Origin: Tychonema bourrellyi FEM_GT703
GTDB taxonomy: Bacteria; Cyanobacteriota; Cyanobacteriia; Cyanobacteriales; Microcoleaceae
DNA length: 32,659 nucleotides
Direction of reading: 5' to 3'
Assembly: GCF_002412335.2 (NCBI RefSeq)
Contig: NZ_NXIB02000065.1
Coordinates: forward strand, 1-32,659
The position numbers and the translations under genes were made by a program. The notes beneath the pieces were generated by a model that searched no databases, had not been told where the DNA came from, and saw only the letters and a program-made list of their open reading frames with translations. Position 1 is the first letter of the stretch; each line of letters begins with the position of its first letter. This document shows, piece by piece, positions 16,767 through 24,110 of this stretch.

Positions 16767-17897
16767 ATGAGAATTAAAAAATTTGCTTTTTGGGACAATT
16801 TACGAGAGTGGCGTTTTGAACCAATCTATTTTTCTAACTTGGCTTTATTAGTTGGTGTCTCCGGTGTCGGCAAAACAAAAATACTCGAAGGGATTTTGAG
16901 TTTACAAAAGATAGCCAATGGTGTTTCCCTAAATGGTTTAGCTTGGGATATTACATTTTCGACAGTAAATGATGATTTAGATGATGTTGAGTACCGCTGG
17001 CAAGGCGAATTTGAAACAAAAAAAAATCTGCCCAGGATTCTTAATGAGGAAGACGAAACTAATCAATTTAGAATTGTTAGAGAACATTTATTAATGGAGG
17101 AAGATATAATTATAGAAAGAACACCTAATGAAATTATATTTCAAGGTCAGAAAACGCCCAAATTGTCTCCGTTCCAAAGCGTAGTGAAAATCTTAAATCA
17201 AGAAGATGATGTTTCACCTGCTTACTACGCTTTTTTGTATAAAATAATTAGCAATAATTCGAGTTCAATGGATTATTACGACATGAATTATACAGCGATA
17301 TTAAACCTACAAAAAAGTGAGTCGTTATTAATGGCTATCAAGGAAACTGATATGCCACTTCAGATAAAATTAGCTTTTATTTGTAGTCATTACTCAGATT
17401 TATTTAATCAAATTAAACGCATATTTATACAAGCTTTTCCTCAAGTTGAAGATCTAAAAATACAACCAGTACAAGATGACGAATCATCATTTATTAGTTT
17501 TCCAATTCAAATAAAAGAAAAAGGTGTTAACGATTGGATTTTCCAAAACAATATTTCTTCAGGAATGCTGAAAACTCTCATTCATATTGCTGAACTGTAT
17601 TTGTCGCCCGAAGGCACGGTAATCCTGATTGATGAATTTGAAAACAGCTTGGGAATTAACTGTATCGATGTGGTGACAGATTTGATTGTGGAAAATAGAA
17701 ATATTCAATTCATTCTCACCAGCCACCATCCGTATATAATCAATAATATTGGGATGGAGCACTGGAAAATAGTCACTCGCAAAGGTGGGATTGTAACTGC
17801 GATCGATGCTAAAGATTTGAACTTGGGGAAATCGAGGCATCAAGCTTTCATGCAACTGATGAATCTAGAAGAATATAGCGAAGGAATCAAAGTTTGA
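16767..17897 (+). CDS. OLD/RecF-type AAA ATPase, first gene of a two-gene module
   Basis: A 376-residue ABC/SMC-like ATPase. The Walker A motif is G30-VSGVG-K36-T37 in LVGVSGVGKTKIL, the signature-like SSG is at 264-266, Walker B is VILIDEFEN (Asp289, Glu290), and the switch histidine lies in LTSHHPYI (320-321). This order fits AAA_15/AAA_21 overcoming-lysogenization-defect-like proteins. It has no C-terminal TOPRIM domain; that function seems to lie in the next gene. An AGGGAG ribosome-binding site precedes the ATG. The two genes look more A+T-rich by eye than their neighbours, suggesting transfer. ATPase-TOPRIM pairs elsewhere (AbiL, PARIS) act against phages, so a defence role is inferred, not shown. 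Confidence 0.85.
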   Translation: MRIKKFAFWDNLREWRFEPIYFSNLALLVGVSGVGKTKILEGILSLQKIANGVSLNGLAWDITFSTVNDDLDDVEYRWQGEFETKKNLPRILNEEDETNQFRIVREHLLMEEDIIIERTPNEIIFQGQKTPKLSPFQSVVKILNQEDDVSPAYYAFLYKIISNNSSSMDYYDMNYTAILNLQKSESLLMAIKETDMPLQIKLAFICSHYSDLFNQIKRIFIQAFPQVEDLKIQPVQDDESSFISFPIQIKEKGVNDWIFQNNISSGMLKTLIHIAELYLSPEGTVILIDEFENSLGINCIDVVTDLIVENRNIQFILTSHHPYIINNIGMEHWKIVTRKGGIVTAIDAKDLNLGKSRHQAFMQLMNLEEYSEGIKV

Positions 17898-18586
17898 TGA
17901 ATCTGTATTTTTTGGTCGAAGGAACACAATCGGAGAGAAAAGTTTATCCGGCTTGGTTGGCTCATCTTCTACCGGAATTGCAACGAGTTCAGAGTTGCGA
18001 TGATGTGAATGAAAAAAATTATTACTTGATTAGCGGTGAAGGATATCCTTCATTAATATACGATTTTATCCCGCGTGCGATCGCCGAAATTAACTCCAAC
18101 GGAAAATACAGCTATTTTGTAGTGTGTCTGGATGCTGAGGAAAACACTGTTGCTGAACTTACAACTGAAATTGATAATTTTTTAGATGAGCAAAAGTTGA
18201 AGTTAAATAATGCAGAACTTATGCTAATATTTCAGAATCGCTGCTTGGAAAGTTGGCTGCTGGGCAATCGCAAGATTTATTCCAGAAATCCTCAAGACAA
18301 ACCTTTGTTAGATTATACTAAATATTATGATGTTTCAGTGAATTGTCCCGAAAATATGGGCAAATATCAAGAATTTAATACTCACGCTCAGTTTCATGGA
18401 GCTTATTTGAGATCGTTGTTTGAAGCTAAAAATATTACTTATTCAAAAAAACGACCTGGAGATGTACTCAAGCCATTTTATTTGGAACAGTTATTGGCAA
18501 GGATTCAAGTTCAGCCGGAACAACTGACTACTTTTCGTCAGTTCATCGATTTTTGTAACAAAATTCAACCGAAATTGCAAAATTAA
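17897..18586 (+). CDS. TOPRIM-like protein, second gene of the ATPase module
   Basis: A 229-residue protein I can place only by fold. It starts LYFLVEGTQSERK, matching the first TOPRIM strand with its catalytic Glu (Glu8). YFVVCLDAEEN (Asp79, Glu81) stands where the metal-binding Asp-x-Asp is expected, with the second Asp as Glu. The middle has NRCLESWLLGN, a segment common in DUF4276/DUF4435/RloB-like partners of ATPases. The ATG overlaps the ATPase stop by one base (TGATG), implying translational coupling. A Mg2+-dependent nuclease or an effector released by the ATPase is inferred. Exact family membership needs profile comparison. Confidence 0.7.
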   Translation: MNLYFLVEGTQSERKVYPAWLAHLLPELQRVQSCDDVNEKNYYLISGEGYPSLIYDFIPRAIAEINSNGKYSYFVVCLDAEENTVAELTTEIDNFLDEQKLKLNNAELMLIFQNRCLESWLLGNRKIYSRNPQDKPLLDYTKYYDVSVNCPENMGKYQEFNTHAQFHGAYLRSLFEAKNITYSKKRPGDVLKPFYLEQLLARIQVQPEQLTTFRQFIDFCNKIQPKLQN

Positions 18587-18619
18587 ACGATCGCACTTAA
18601 GAGAAAATAGCCCTTAAAA

Positions 18620-18650
18620 GGTAGAGACAGCTTCGCAAACTGTCCCTACC
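18620..18650. terminator. Hairpin after the ATPase-TOPRIM pair
   Basis: GGTAGAGACAG and CTGTCCCTACC form an 11-bp stem with one mismatch around a 9-nt loop, 33 nt after the second gene. No T-run follows. It may be a repeat as much as a terminator. Confidence 0.5.
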
Positions 18651-18731
18651 CAAGCACAAACAGCTAGGGATACATTTGATACTAGATTCAGATAAAACAC
18701 TTTTATCTCCCAAAACCCCCGAAAATACCCT

Positions 18732-20681
18732 ATGAACCGCTCAGCATCTTACACATCATCTCAAATGACCGATCGCGATCGCGCAAACCTCAGCCGCCTG
18801 ATCGATTACAGTTCCATCCAATCAGTACCGGAAATTTGGGCGATCGTCCAACAGAAATTCGGTCAAACCATCGCCCTCCACGATCCCCACAGCAAGCCCG
18901 AAATCAAGCTCACCTACACCGACCTGTACCAACAAATCCAACAGTTCGCAGCAGGCCTCCAAGCCCTCGGCATCGAACCAAACCCAGGAGAAGCAATCCC
19001 TCCCCGCGTCGCCCTCTTCGCCGACAACAGCCCCCGCTGGCTGATAGCCGACCAAGGCATCATGATGGCTGGGGCCGCCAACGCCGTGCGAGGTGCCACC
19101 GCCGACCCCGAAGAACTCCTCTACATCATCAAAAACAGTGGCTGCACCGCCTTGGTAGTCGAAAACCGCGCATTACTCAAAAAACTCCAACATAGCCTCC
19201 CCGATTTGCCCATCCAACTCATCGTCCTCCTCTCCGACGAAGAACCAGAAGCCAGTCAAACCCTCAACACAGTCAAATTTTCCCAAGTCATGGCCACAGG
19301 GGCTAACCGCGCCCTCAAACCCAGCAACCACAAGCCTCAAGGCCTCGCCACTTTGCTCTACACCAGCGGCACCACCGGCAAACCCAAAGGTGTGATGCTC
19401 ACCCACGGCAACCTGCTACATCAAATCACCACTTTCGGCACAATTCTCCAGCCCGAAGCCGGCGAAGGTGTCCTGAGTATTCTCCCCAGTTGGCACGCCT
19501 ACGAACGCACTGTCGAATATTTCATGCTTTCCCAAGGATGCACGCAGATTTACACCAATATTCGCTACTTCAAACAAGATTTCAAAACTTACAAACCCCA
19601 GTACATGGTGAGCGTTCCGCGCATCTGGGAATCAATTTACGAGGCAGTACAAAAGCAATTTCGGGAACAGCCAGCTAATAAACAAAAATTGGTTAACTTC
19701 CTCCTATCTGCTAGCCAACAATACATAGAAGCCCGTCGCATTTTCCAAGGATTGACTCTCAATTTAAAACCTGCTTCTGCTTCGGAAAAACTAATCGCCC
19801 GCATCAAAAGCATTCTATTGTGGCCAGTCCACGCCGTCGCCGAAAAACTGGTTTACCAAAAAGTCCGGGAAGCTACGGGAGGACGTTTTAAGTGGGCAAT
19901 TAGTGGCGGTGGTTCTTTGGCCACGCACTTGGACAATTTCTTTGAAATAGCGAATATCGGTTTGTTGGTGGGATACGGTTTAACCGAAACTTCGCCGGTG
20001 TTAACGGTTCGCCGCCCTTGGCACAATCTCAAAGGTTCGGCGGGACAGCCCATTCCCCATACGGAAGTTAAAATCGTAGATCCTGATAGTAGACAACAAC
20101 TGTCGATCGGTCAACGTGGCTTAGTCTTGGCGCGCGGGCCGCAAATCATGGCCGGTTATTATCTTAATCCCGAAGCGACCTCAAAGGCGATCGACCCCGA
20201 AGGCTGGTTCGATACCGGCGACTTGGGCTGGCTGACACCGGGCAACGATTTAATCTTAACCGGGCGGGCAAAAGATACGATCGTCCTGACTAACGGCGAA
20301 AATATCGAACCTCAGCCGATCGAAGATGCTTGCATCCGCAGTGTCTACATCGACCAAATTATGCTAGTGGGTCAAGATCAGAAATCTGTGGGCGCGTTAA
20401 TCGTAGCCAATGTAGAAGCCGTCCAGAAATGGGCAGAAACTCAAAATCCTCCCATACACGAAATTGACTGGAATAGCAAGACAATTCAAGACTTATTTCG
20501 CCAAGAATTGAACCGGGAGGTGCAAAATCGCCCTGGATACCGCACGGACGATCGCATTGGCCCGTTCCGGTTGATTTTGGAGCCATTTTCGATGGAAAAT
20601 GGAATGCTGACCCAAACCCTGAAAATTAAGCGCCCGGTTGTGACGGAACACTACCGCGATATGATTGACGGGATGTTTTGA
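18732..20681 (+). CDS. aas: Acyl-ACP / long-chain acyl-CoA synthetase (AMP-forming)
   Basis: A 649-residue adenylate-forming enzyme that activates free fatty acids through an acyl-AMP. In cyanobacteria this orthologue type recycles fatty acids released from membrane lipids by loading them on ACP. The P-loop-like motif is TSGTTGKPKGVMLTH (from Thr211). VPRIWESIY, AISGGGSLATHLDNFFE, GYGLTETSPVL and GWFDTGDLGWL give the adenylation core. LTGRAKDTIVLTNGENIEP is the hinge. It has no signal peptide or obvious membrane span. Whether ACP or CoA is the preferred acceptor cannot be read from the sequence. It is a single gene, and its leader contains the hairpin at 18620. Confidence 0.9.
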   Translation: MNRSASYTSSQMTDRDRANLSRLIDYSSIQSVPEIWAIVQQKFGQTIALHDPHSKPEIKLTYTDLYQQIQQFAAGLQALGIEPNPGEAIPPRVALFADNSPRWLIADQGIMMAGAANAVRGATADPEELLYIIKNSGCTALVVENRALLKKLQHSLPDLPIQLIVLLSDEEPEASQTLNTVKFSQVMATGANRALKPSNHKPQGLATLLYTSGTTGKPKGVMLTHGNLLHQITTFGTILQPEAGEGVLSILPSWHAYERTVEYFMLSQGCTQIYTNIRYFKQDFKTYKPQYMVSVPRIWESIYEAVQKQFREQPANKQKLVNFLLSASQQYIEARRIFQGLTLNLKPASASEKLIARIKSILLWPVHAVAEKLVYQKVREATGGRFKWAISGGGSLATHLDNFFEIANIGLLVGYGLTETSPVLTVRRPWHNLKGSAGQPIPHTEVKIVDPDSRQQLSIGQRGLVLARGPQIMAGYYLNPEATSKAIDPEGWFDTGDLGWLTPGNDLILTGRAKDTIVLTNGENIEPQPIEDACIRSVYIDQIMLVGQDQKSVGALIVANVEAVQKWAETQNPPIHEIDWNSKTIQDLFRQELNREVQNRPGYRTDDRIGPFRLILEPFSMENGMLTQTLKIKRPVVTEHYRDMIDGMF

Positions 20682-20789
20682 AAATACTCTCAGGGCATCG
20701 GGAATCGGGACAAGCGACAGGGGATTGAAGATGGGGACAGGCTGAAGGCTAATAGCTTTTGAATAATTAGCAACTAGCAGTTAGTCGCA

Positions 20790-20842
20790 TCCAATTCCCA
20801 ATTCCCAATTCCCAACTAACAAGTAACAAGTAACAAGTAACA
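20790..20842. repeat. Two adjoining heptamer arrays (caattcc, aacaagt)
   Basis: About three copies of CAATTCC are followed by about four of AACAAGT, ending 5 nt before the next ATG. Two different sequences share the same period of 7. Confidence 0.85.
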
Positions 20843-20847
20843 ACTTT

Positions 20848-21288
20848 ATGGAACCACAATTACAATTGAAGCGATCGATTAACGTTAAAGTCGTCGTTAC
20901 TCCCCGCTGGAAAGAAGAAGCTCAACAGCAACTCCAAGAGCAAATCAATCAAACAGATTCTCAGCTACAACAGCTAGAAATGCAAGGGCAGCGCATGATT
21001 GCTGAAATCCAAAAGCAAAATCTGCAACCACCAGGCCCACAGGTAATGCAGCAAATAGAAAACATTCAAATGCAGGTAAATCAAAAGAAAAGTGAACTGC
21101 TAGAACAGAAGAACCAAAGTCTGCAACAACTCCAGCAAGTGCAGGTACTAGACCTAGAACAAGAAGTGAATCAAGGTCAAATTGACGGTACATTCACTGT
21201 CGGGTTAGGAGACAACTTGATTCAAAAAATGCAAGTAGAAGTTCTCCTCCGTGACGGCATAGTCGAAGTGATTCGAGGTGATATTTAG
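20848..21288 (+). CDS. YlqD-like coiled-coil protein
   Basis: A 146-residue protein of unknown function resembling the YlqD family. A short N-terminal strand (LQLKRSINVKVVVTPRWKEE) leads into a long Gln/Glu-rich coiled coil (about 25-105, with QQLQEQINQTDSQLQQLEMQ). A C-terminal beta part (DGTFTVGLGDNL, then VEVLLRDGIVEVIRGDI) follows. It has no membrane span or signal peptide and is probably a cytosolic oligomer. The start lies directly behind heptamer arrays, so its ribosome-binding site is not obvious. Nothing in the neighbourhood indicates a role. Confidence 0.75.
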   Translation: MEPQLQLKRSINVKVVVTPRWKEEAQQQLQEQINQTDSQLQQLEMQGQRMIAEIQKQNLQPPGPQVMQQIENIQMQVNQKKSELLEQKNQSLQQLQQVQVLDLEQEVNQGQIDGTFTVGLGDNLIQKMQVEVLLRDGIVEVIRGDI

Positions 21289-21292
21289 AAAA

Positions 21293-21396
21293 TATAGCAA
21301 TCCTTGCAGGAGTCGTAAAGTTTTTTACCCCACCCCAACCCTCCCCTTATTAAGGGGAGGGAGTAAGAAATTCACAAATGATTTAGGATTGCTATA
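21293..21396. mobile_element. TATAGCAATCC element, copy B (104 bp, inverted)
   Basis: Bounded by TATAGCAATCCT and AGGATTGCTATA, with no coding capacity. The interior (ccctccccttattaagggg type) is the inverse of the copy at 32554-32657, which has exactly the same length. The ends imply TA target duplication, as in IS630/Tc1-mariner-type elements (inference). Confidence 0.85.
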
Positions 21397-21425
21397 GAAG
21401 TTGGTGATTGGTAATTGGTAAGTGA

Positions 21426-21468
21426 TTTTGAGTCAATAGTCACACATCTTCGGACTATTGACTCAAAA
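21426..21468. terminator. Perfect 16-bp hairpin, possible terminator
   Basis: TTTTGAGTCAATAGTC and its exact complement GACTATTGACTCAAAA flank an 11-nt loop. The A/T ends make it able to act in both directions. It lies about 140 nt after the YlqD-like gene. Confidence 0.55.
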
Positions 21469-21474
21469 TAATCA

Positions 21475-21570
21475 TCAATTCCCAATTCCCAATTCCCAAT
21501 TCCCGATTCCCAATTCCCAATTCTCAATTCCCAATTCCCGATTCCCAATTCCCAATTCCCAATTCCCAAA
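21475..21570. repeat. Long heptamer array (caattcc, with cgattcc variants)
   Basis: About thirteen heptamers of CAATTCC with CGATTCC and CAATTCT variants, ending about 35 nt before pdhC. Confidence 0.92.
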
Positions 21571-21603
21571 TACCTATTAGTAACTCAAAAGGACTTTTTA
21601 CAA

Positions 21604-22896
21604 ATGATTCGTGAAGTTTTCATGCCAGCCCTGAGCTCTACCATGACAGAGGGCAAAATTGTTTCCTGGGTTAAATCCGCCGGGGACAAAGTAGAAAAAG
21701 GCGAAACCGTAGTAGTAGTTGAATCTGACAAAGCCGACATGGATGTCGAGTCTTTCTACGAAGGCTATTTAGCAATAATTATGGTACCTGCGGGGGAAGT
21801 TGCGCCGGTGGGAGCAGCCATCGCCCTAGTAGCAGAAACTGAAGCCGAAATTGCCGAGGCTCAAAAACAAGGAACCGCCGCCCCAGCCGCCGCCGCACCA
21901 GTCGCCGCCGCACCGCCCGTAGCAGCTACAACCTCGTCTCCAGGCTTGCAGCAAAATGTCAGCCGCCAAAACGGCCGCAGTGTCGTTTCTCCCCGTGCTC
22001 GGAAGTTGGCAAAGGAACTTAAAGTAGATTTGAATGCTATCAAAGGTAGCGGCCCCCACGGCAGAATTGTGGCAGAAGATGTGGAAGCCGCAGCGGGTAA
22101 AGCTCAACCGGCTGTTGTTCAGCAACTGGTGACAGTCCCCGCAGCACTAGCACCAGCAGCACCAGCACCCGCACCCGCAGCAGCTAAGCCCGCACCACAG
22201 GCTGTTCCAGCAATGGCGATGACGGGTCAAACGGTGCCAATGAATGCGTTGCAAAATGCCGTTGTGCGTAATATGGCAGTAAGTTTGACCGTGCCATGTT
22301 TCCGCGTTGGTTATACAATTACTACGGATAATCTGGATAAGCTCTACAAACAAATCAAATCGAAGGGCGTGACGATGACGGCTTTGCTGTCGAAGGCTGT
22401 AGCAGTAACTTTACAAAAACATCCTCTGCTGAATGCTTGTTATGTGGAGTCGGCGATTCAATATCGGGCTGATATTAATGTGGCTGTGGCTGTGGCGATG
22501 GAGGGCGGTGGTTTGATTACGCCGGTGTTGCAAAATGCCGATCGCCTGGATATCTATTCCCTCTCCCGTACTTGGAAAGATTTAGTCGATCGCGCCCGCA
22601 CCAAACAGTTAAAACCTGATGAGTATAGCACCGGAACTTTCACTCTTTCCAATTTGGGAATGTTTGGAGTAGATAAGTTTGATGCGATTTTACCACCGAA
22701 TCAAGGCTCGATTTTGGCGATCGGCTCTTCGCGGCCGCAAGTAGTGGCTAATGAAGAGGGTTTGATGGGAGTGAAGCGGCAAATGCAGGTGAATATTACT
22801 TGCGATCACCGAGTAATTTACGGTGCTGATGCTGCGTCTTTCTTGCAGGATTTAGCGAAATTGATTGAGACAAATCCTCAGTCTTTGACACTTTAG
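21604..22896 (+). CDS. pdhC: Pyruvate dehydrogenase E2, dihydrolipoamide acetyltransferase
   Basis: The E2 core of the pyruvate dehydrogenase complex (430 residues), which passes the acetyl group from E1 to CoA. The lipoyl domain spans 1-80 with the lipoyl lysine Lys43 in VESDKADMDVE. An Ala/Pro linker is followed by the E3-binding domain at about 127-162 (SPRARKLAKELKVD...GPHGRIVAEDV). A second Ala/Pro linker leads to the catalytic domain (about 210-430) with CDHRVIYGADAASF at the end. The order is complete and the length normal for cyanobacteria. A 2-oxoglutarate or branched-chain E2 would look similar, but cyanobacteria usually have only this one. It is transcribed alone here. Confidence 0.92.
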   Translation: MIREVFMPALSSTMTEGKIVSWVKSAGDKVEKGETVVVVESDKADMDVESFYEGYLAIIMVPAGEVAPVGAAIALVAETEAEIAEAQKQGTAAPAAAAPVAAAPPVAATTSSPGLQQNVSRQNGRSVVSPRARKLAKELKVDLNAIKGSGPHGRIVAEDVEAAAGKAQPAVVQQLVTVPAALAPAAPAPAPAAAKPAPQAVPAMAMTGQTVPMNALQNAVVRNMAVSLTVPCFRVGYTITTDNLDKLYKQIKSKGVTMTALLSKAVAVTLQKHPLLNACYVESAIQYRADINVAVAVAMEGGGLITPVLQNADRLDIYSLSRTWKDLVDRARTKQLKPDEYSTGTFTLSNLGMFGVDKFDAILPPNQGSILAIGSSRPQVVANEEGLMGVKRQMQVNITCDHRVIYGADAASFLQDLAKLIETNPQSLTL

Positions 22897-22961
22897 TCGT
22901 ATCCTAAATCCCTCTTTTGCCCTGATTAGGGGAAAGGGGTATTTAGACTAGGAATGATATA

Positions 22962-23030
22962 GAGGAGACGGCTTGGCCTTAGTCCCTACCCAAAATAACA
23001 TTGTAGGGACTAAGGTCAAGCCGTCTCCTC
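22962..23030. terminator. Long hairpin after pdhC
   Basis: GAGGAGACGGCTTGGCCTTA is complementary to TAAGGTCAAGCCGTCTCCTC with one mismatch, and AGTCCCTAC pairs with GTAGGGACT, giving a stem of about 28 bp. It lies between the converging pdhC and DUF5958-like genes and can stop both transcripts. Its flank gatatagagga relates it to the palindrome at 6017. Confidence 0.7.
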
Positions 23031-23087
23031 ATTTTGGCTGCTAATAATTCCGATACAACCGGAAGCGATATCACAGCAGACTATAAC

Positions 23088-23534
23088 TCAAACAAGAATA
23101 CTTTGTTCAAACTCGCACCGAATTTCATCGACAACTTTGCGATCGCTCAAATCACGATGCCACCAGTGGCTACAGCCATCTTGACAATATTTATTATACC
23201 TCCGCGCATCAGCAATTGCTAATAAACTGATTAACAGAAAAAAGGTTTTGATAAATTCTGAGGAAGGCAGTTTCAAAAGCTTTGCCATTTGTTCTTTTAA
23301 TCGCCCTTTACTCAGCAACACACAAGGGGTATAAGTTCCGCGAAGTTTTGATTGAGTAATAGCTAGGGAAACATCTTCTTCTCGCGCCCGTGCTTGGATA
23401 TTCATGTAGGATAGTCGGTGCAATATTTCCTGCTGGCCTTGGGTTGGGAAGCTTAAAAACCAGTTTTTTGCATCTTCTTGGCTAATTAATTCTTGTTGAA
23501 TTTGATTAATTGTAATTTCATCCGTGAGATTCAT
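23088..23534 (-). CDS. DUF5958-like small protein, downstream partner of the nucleotidyltransferase
   Basis: A 148-residue protein with no clear function. Conserved-looking parts are EDAKNWFLSF near residue 25, a TYTPCVLLSKGRLKEQ segment in the middle, and CSHWWHRDLSDRKVVDEI at the C-terminus. This pattern makes me place it tentatively in DUF5958. The His/Trp/Cys cluster could bind a metal or form an active site. Its start lies 17 bp inside the end of the upstream nucleotidyltransferase gene, behind GGAGAGG, so the two are co-translated. Being paired with a toxin-like enzyme makes an immunity or antitoxin role possible, but this is inference. Confidence 0.7.
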   Translation of the reverse strand: MNLTDEITINQIQQELISQEDAKNWFLSFPTQGQQEILHRLSYMNIQARAREEDVSLAITQSKLRGTYTPCVLLSKGRLKEQMAKLLKLPSSEFIKTFFLLISLLAIADARRYNKYCQDGCSHWWHRDLSDRKVVDEIRCEFEQSILV

Positions 23535-23856
23535 TTGCCTCTCCTAATTTTGGTTCAAATATAACGTGAGGTTCTCCTGATATGAGGGGGCCTGTAAAAA
23601 TATCAATTCCTGTTTCTCGGCCTGAACTATTAATTTCACCGCCACTTGTACCGTGAGGGACGGAACTCCAAGCGGAATGTCGCTGGCGAGAGTTACCTAA
23701 CATTATATAGTCCCAGTCAGAAGTTAGCCTATTTGTCCCGCTTGCTCGACTGCCAACAACGATGATGATTTGTTTTGTGCGATCGGCTGCATTCTGAATT
23801 CTTCTGGCATCTTCTGGAGATATATCTGCTTCTTGCCATGTTTTTACACCTCTCAT
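23518..23856 (-). CDS. Minimal nucleotidyltransferase-fold protein, toxin-like
   Basis: A 112-residue protein with a complete nucleotidyltransferase active site: G35-S36 in VVGSRASGT, Asp47 and Asp49 in TSDWDYI, and a third Asp85 in ETGIDIF. The C-terminal EPHVIFEP completes the pattern. The GSR...SDWDY...GRETGIDIF layout resembles C-terminal domains of polymorphic toxins as I recall them. Here it stands alone, without a delivery domain. It should transfer NMP to an unknown target such as tRNA or protein. It overlaps the next gene by 17 bp. A mobile-type element ends 20 bp before its start and may have altered its promoter. No good ribosome-binding site is seen. Confidence 0.75.
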   Translation of the reverse strand: MRGVKTWQEADISPEDARRIQNAADRTKQIIIVVGSRASGTNRLTSDWDYIMLGNSRQRHSAWSSVPHGTSGGEINSSGRETGIDIFTGPLISGEPHVIFEPKLGEANESHG

Positions 23857-23875
23857 TTAATGAATATTAGCATGG

Positions 23876-24001
23876 TATAGCAATCCTAAATCATTTGTGT
23901 AATTCTTGTAGGGGCAAACCCCCCGTGGTTGCCCGCTTTGGTCGGGGTAGGCACGGGGGCACTACCCCTACATATTTTGCGAATCATTTAGGATTGCTAT
24001 A
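23876..24001. mobile_element. TATAGCAATCC element, copy D (126 bp, different interior)
   Basis: Ends TATAGCAATCCTAAATC and GATTTAGGATTGCTATA-like, with terminal repeats of about 20 bp. The interior is another palindrome, TGTAGGGGCAAACC to CACTACCCCTACA. It sits 20 bp upstream of the nucleotidyltransferase gene. Confidence 0.82.
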
Positions 24002-24065
24002 GTAGCAGAATGACGCTAGGGGCGATCGCACTTTTGGACATGAAATGCGATGTGATATAAACAGA

Positions 24066-24086
24066 GGACACGGCAGTGCCGTTTCC
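24066..24086. repeat. ggacRcggcaNtgccgtNtcc palindrome, copy 2
   Basis: GGACACGGCA and TGCCGTTTCC around a central G, with the shared gatata...gagga flank and cctac tail seen at 6011-6041. Confidence 0.65.
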
Positions 24087-24110
24087 CTACAAGAACTATA
24101 TAACCGTCAA

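Larger units (their letters stand above)
21289..21603. other. Intergenic region: small element, perfect hairpin and heptamer array
   Basis: These 315 bp are almost wholly repeats: the 104-bp TATAGCAATCC element, a 16-bp perfect inverted repeat and a long caattcc array. Only about 30 bp before pdhC, including an AAGGA at about 21589, looks like ordinary leader. Confidence 0.7.

Noticed and set aside
16767-18586. Firm assignment of the ATPase pair as PARIS or AbiL
   Set aside because: The ATPase is short and the partner's motifs are only loosely similar; a named system cannot be supported without profile searches.
23034-23222. Plus-strand 62-residue open frame
   Set aside because: It starts in the pdhC terminator hairpin and runs antisense to the better-supported DUF5958-like gene.
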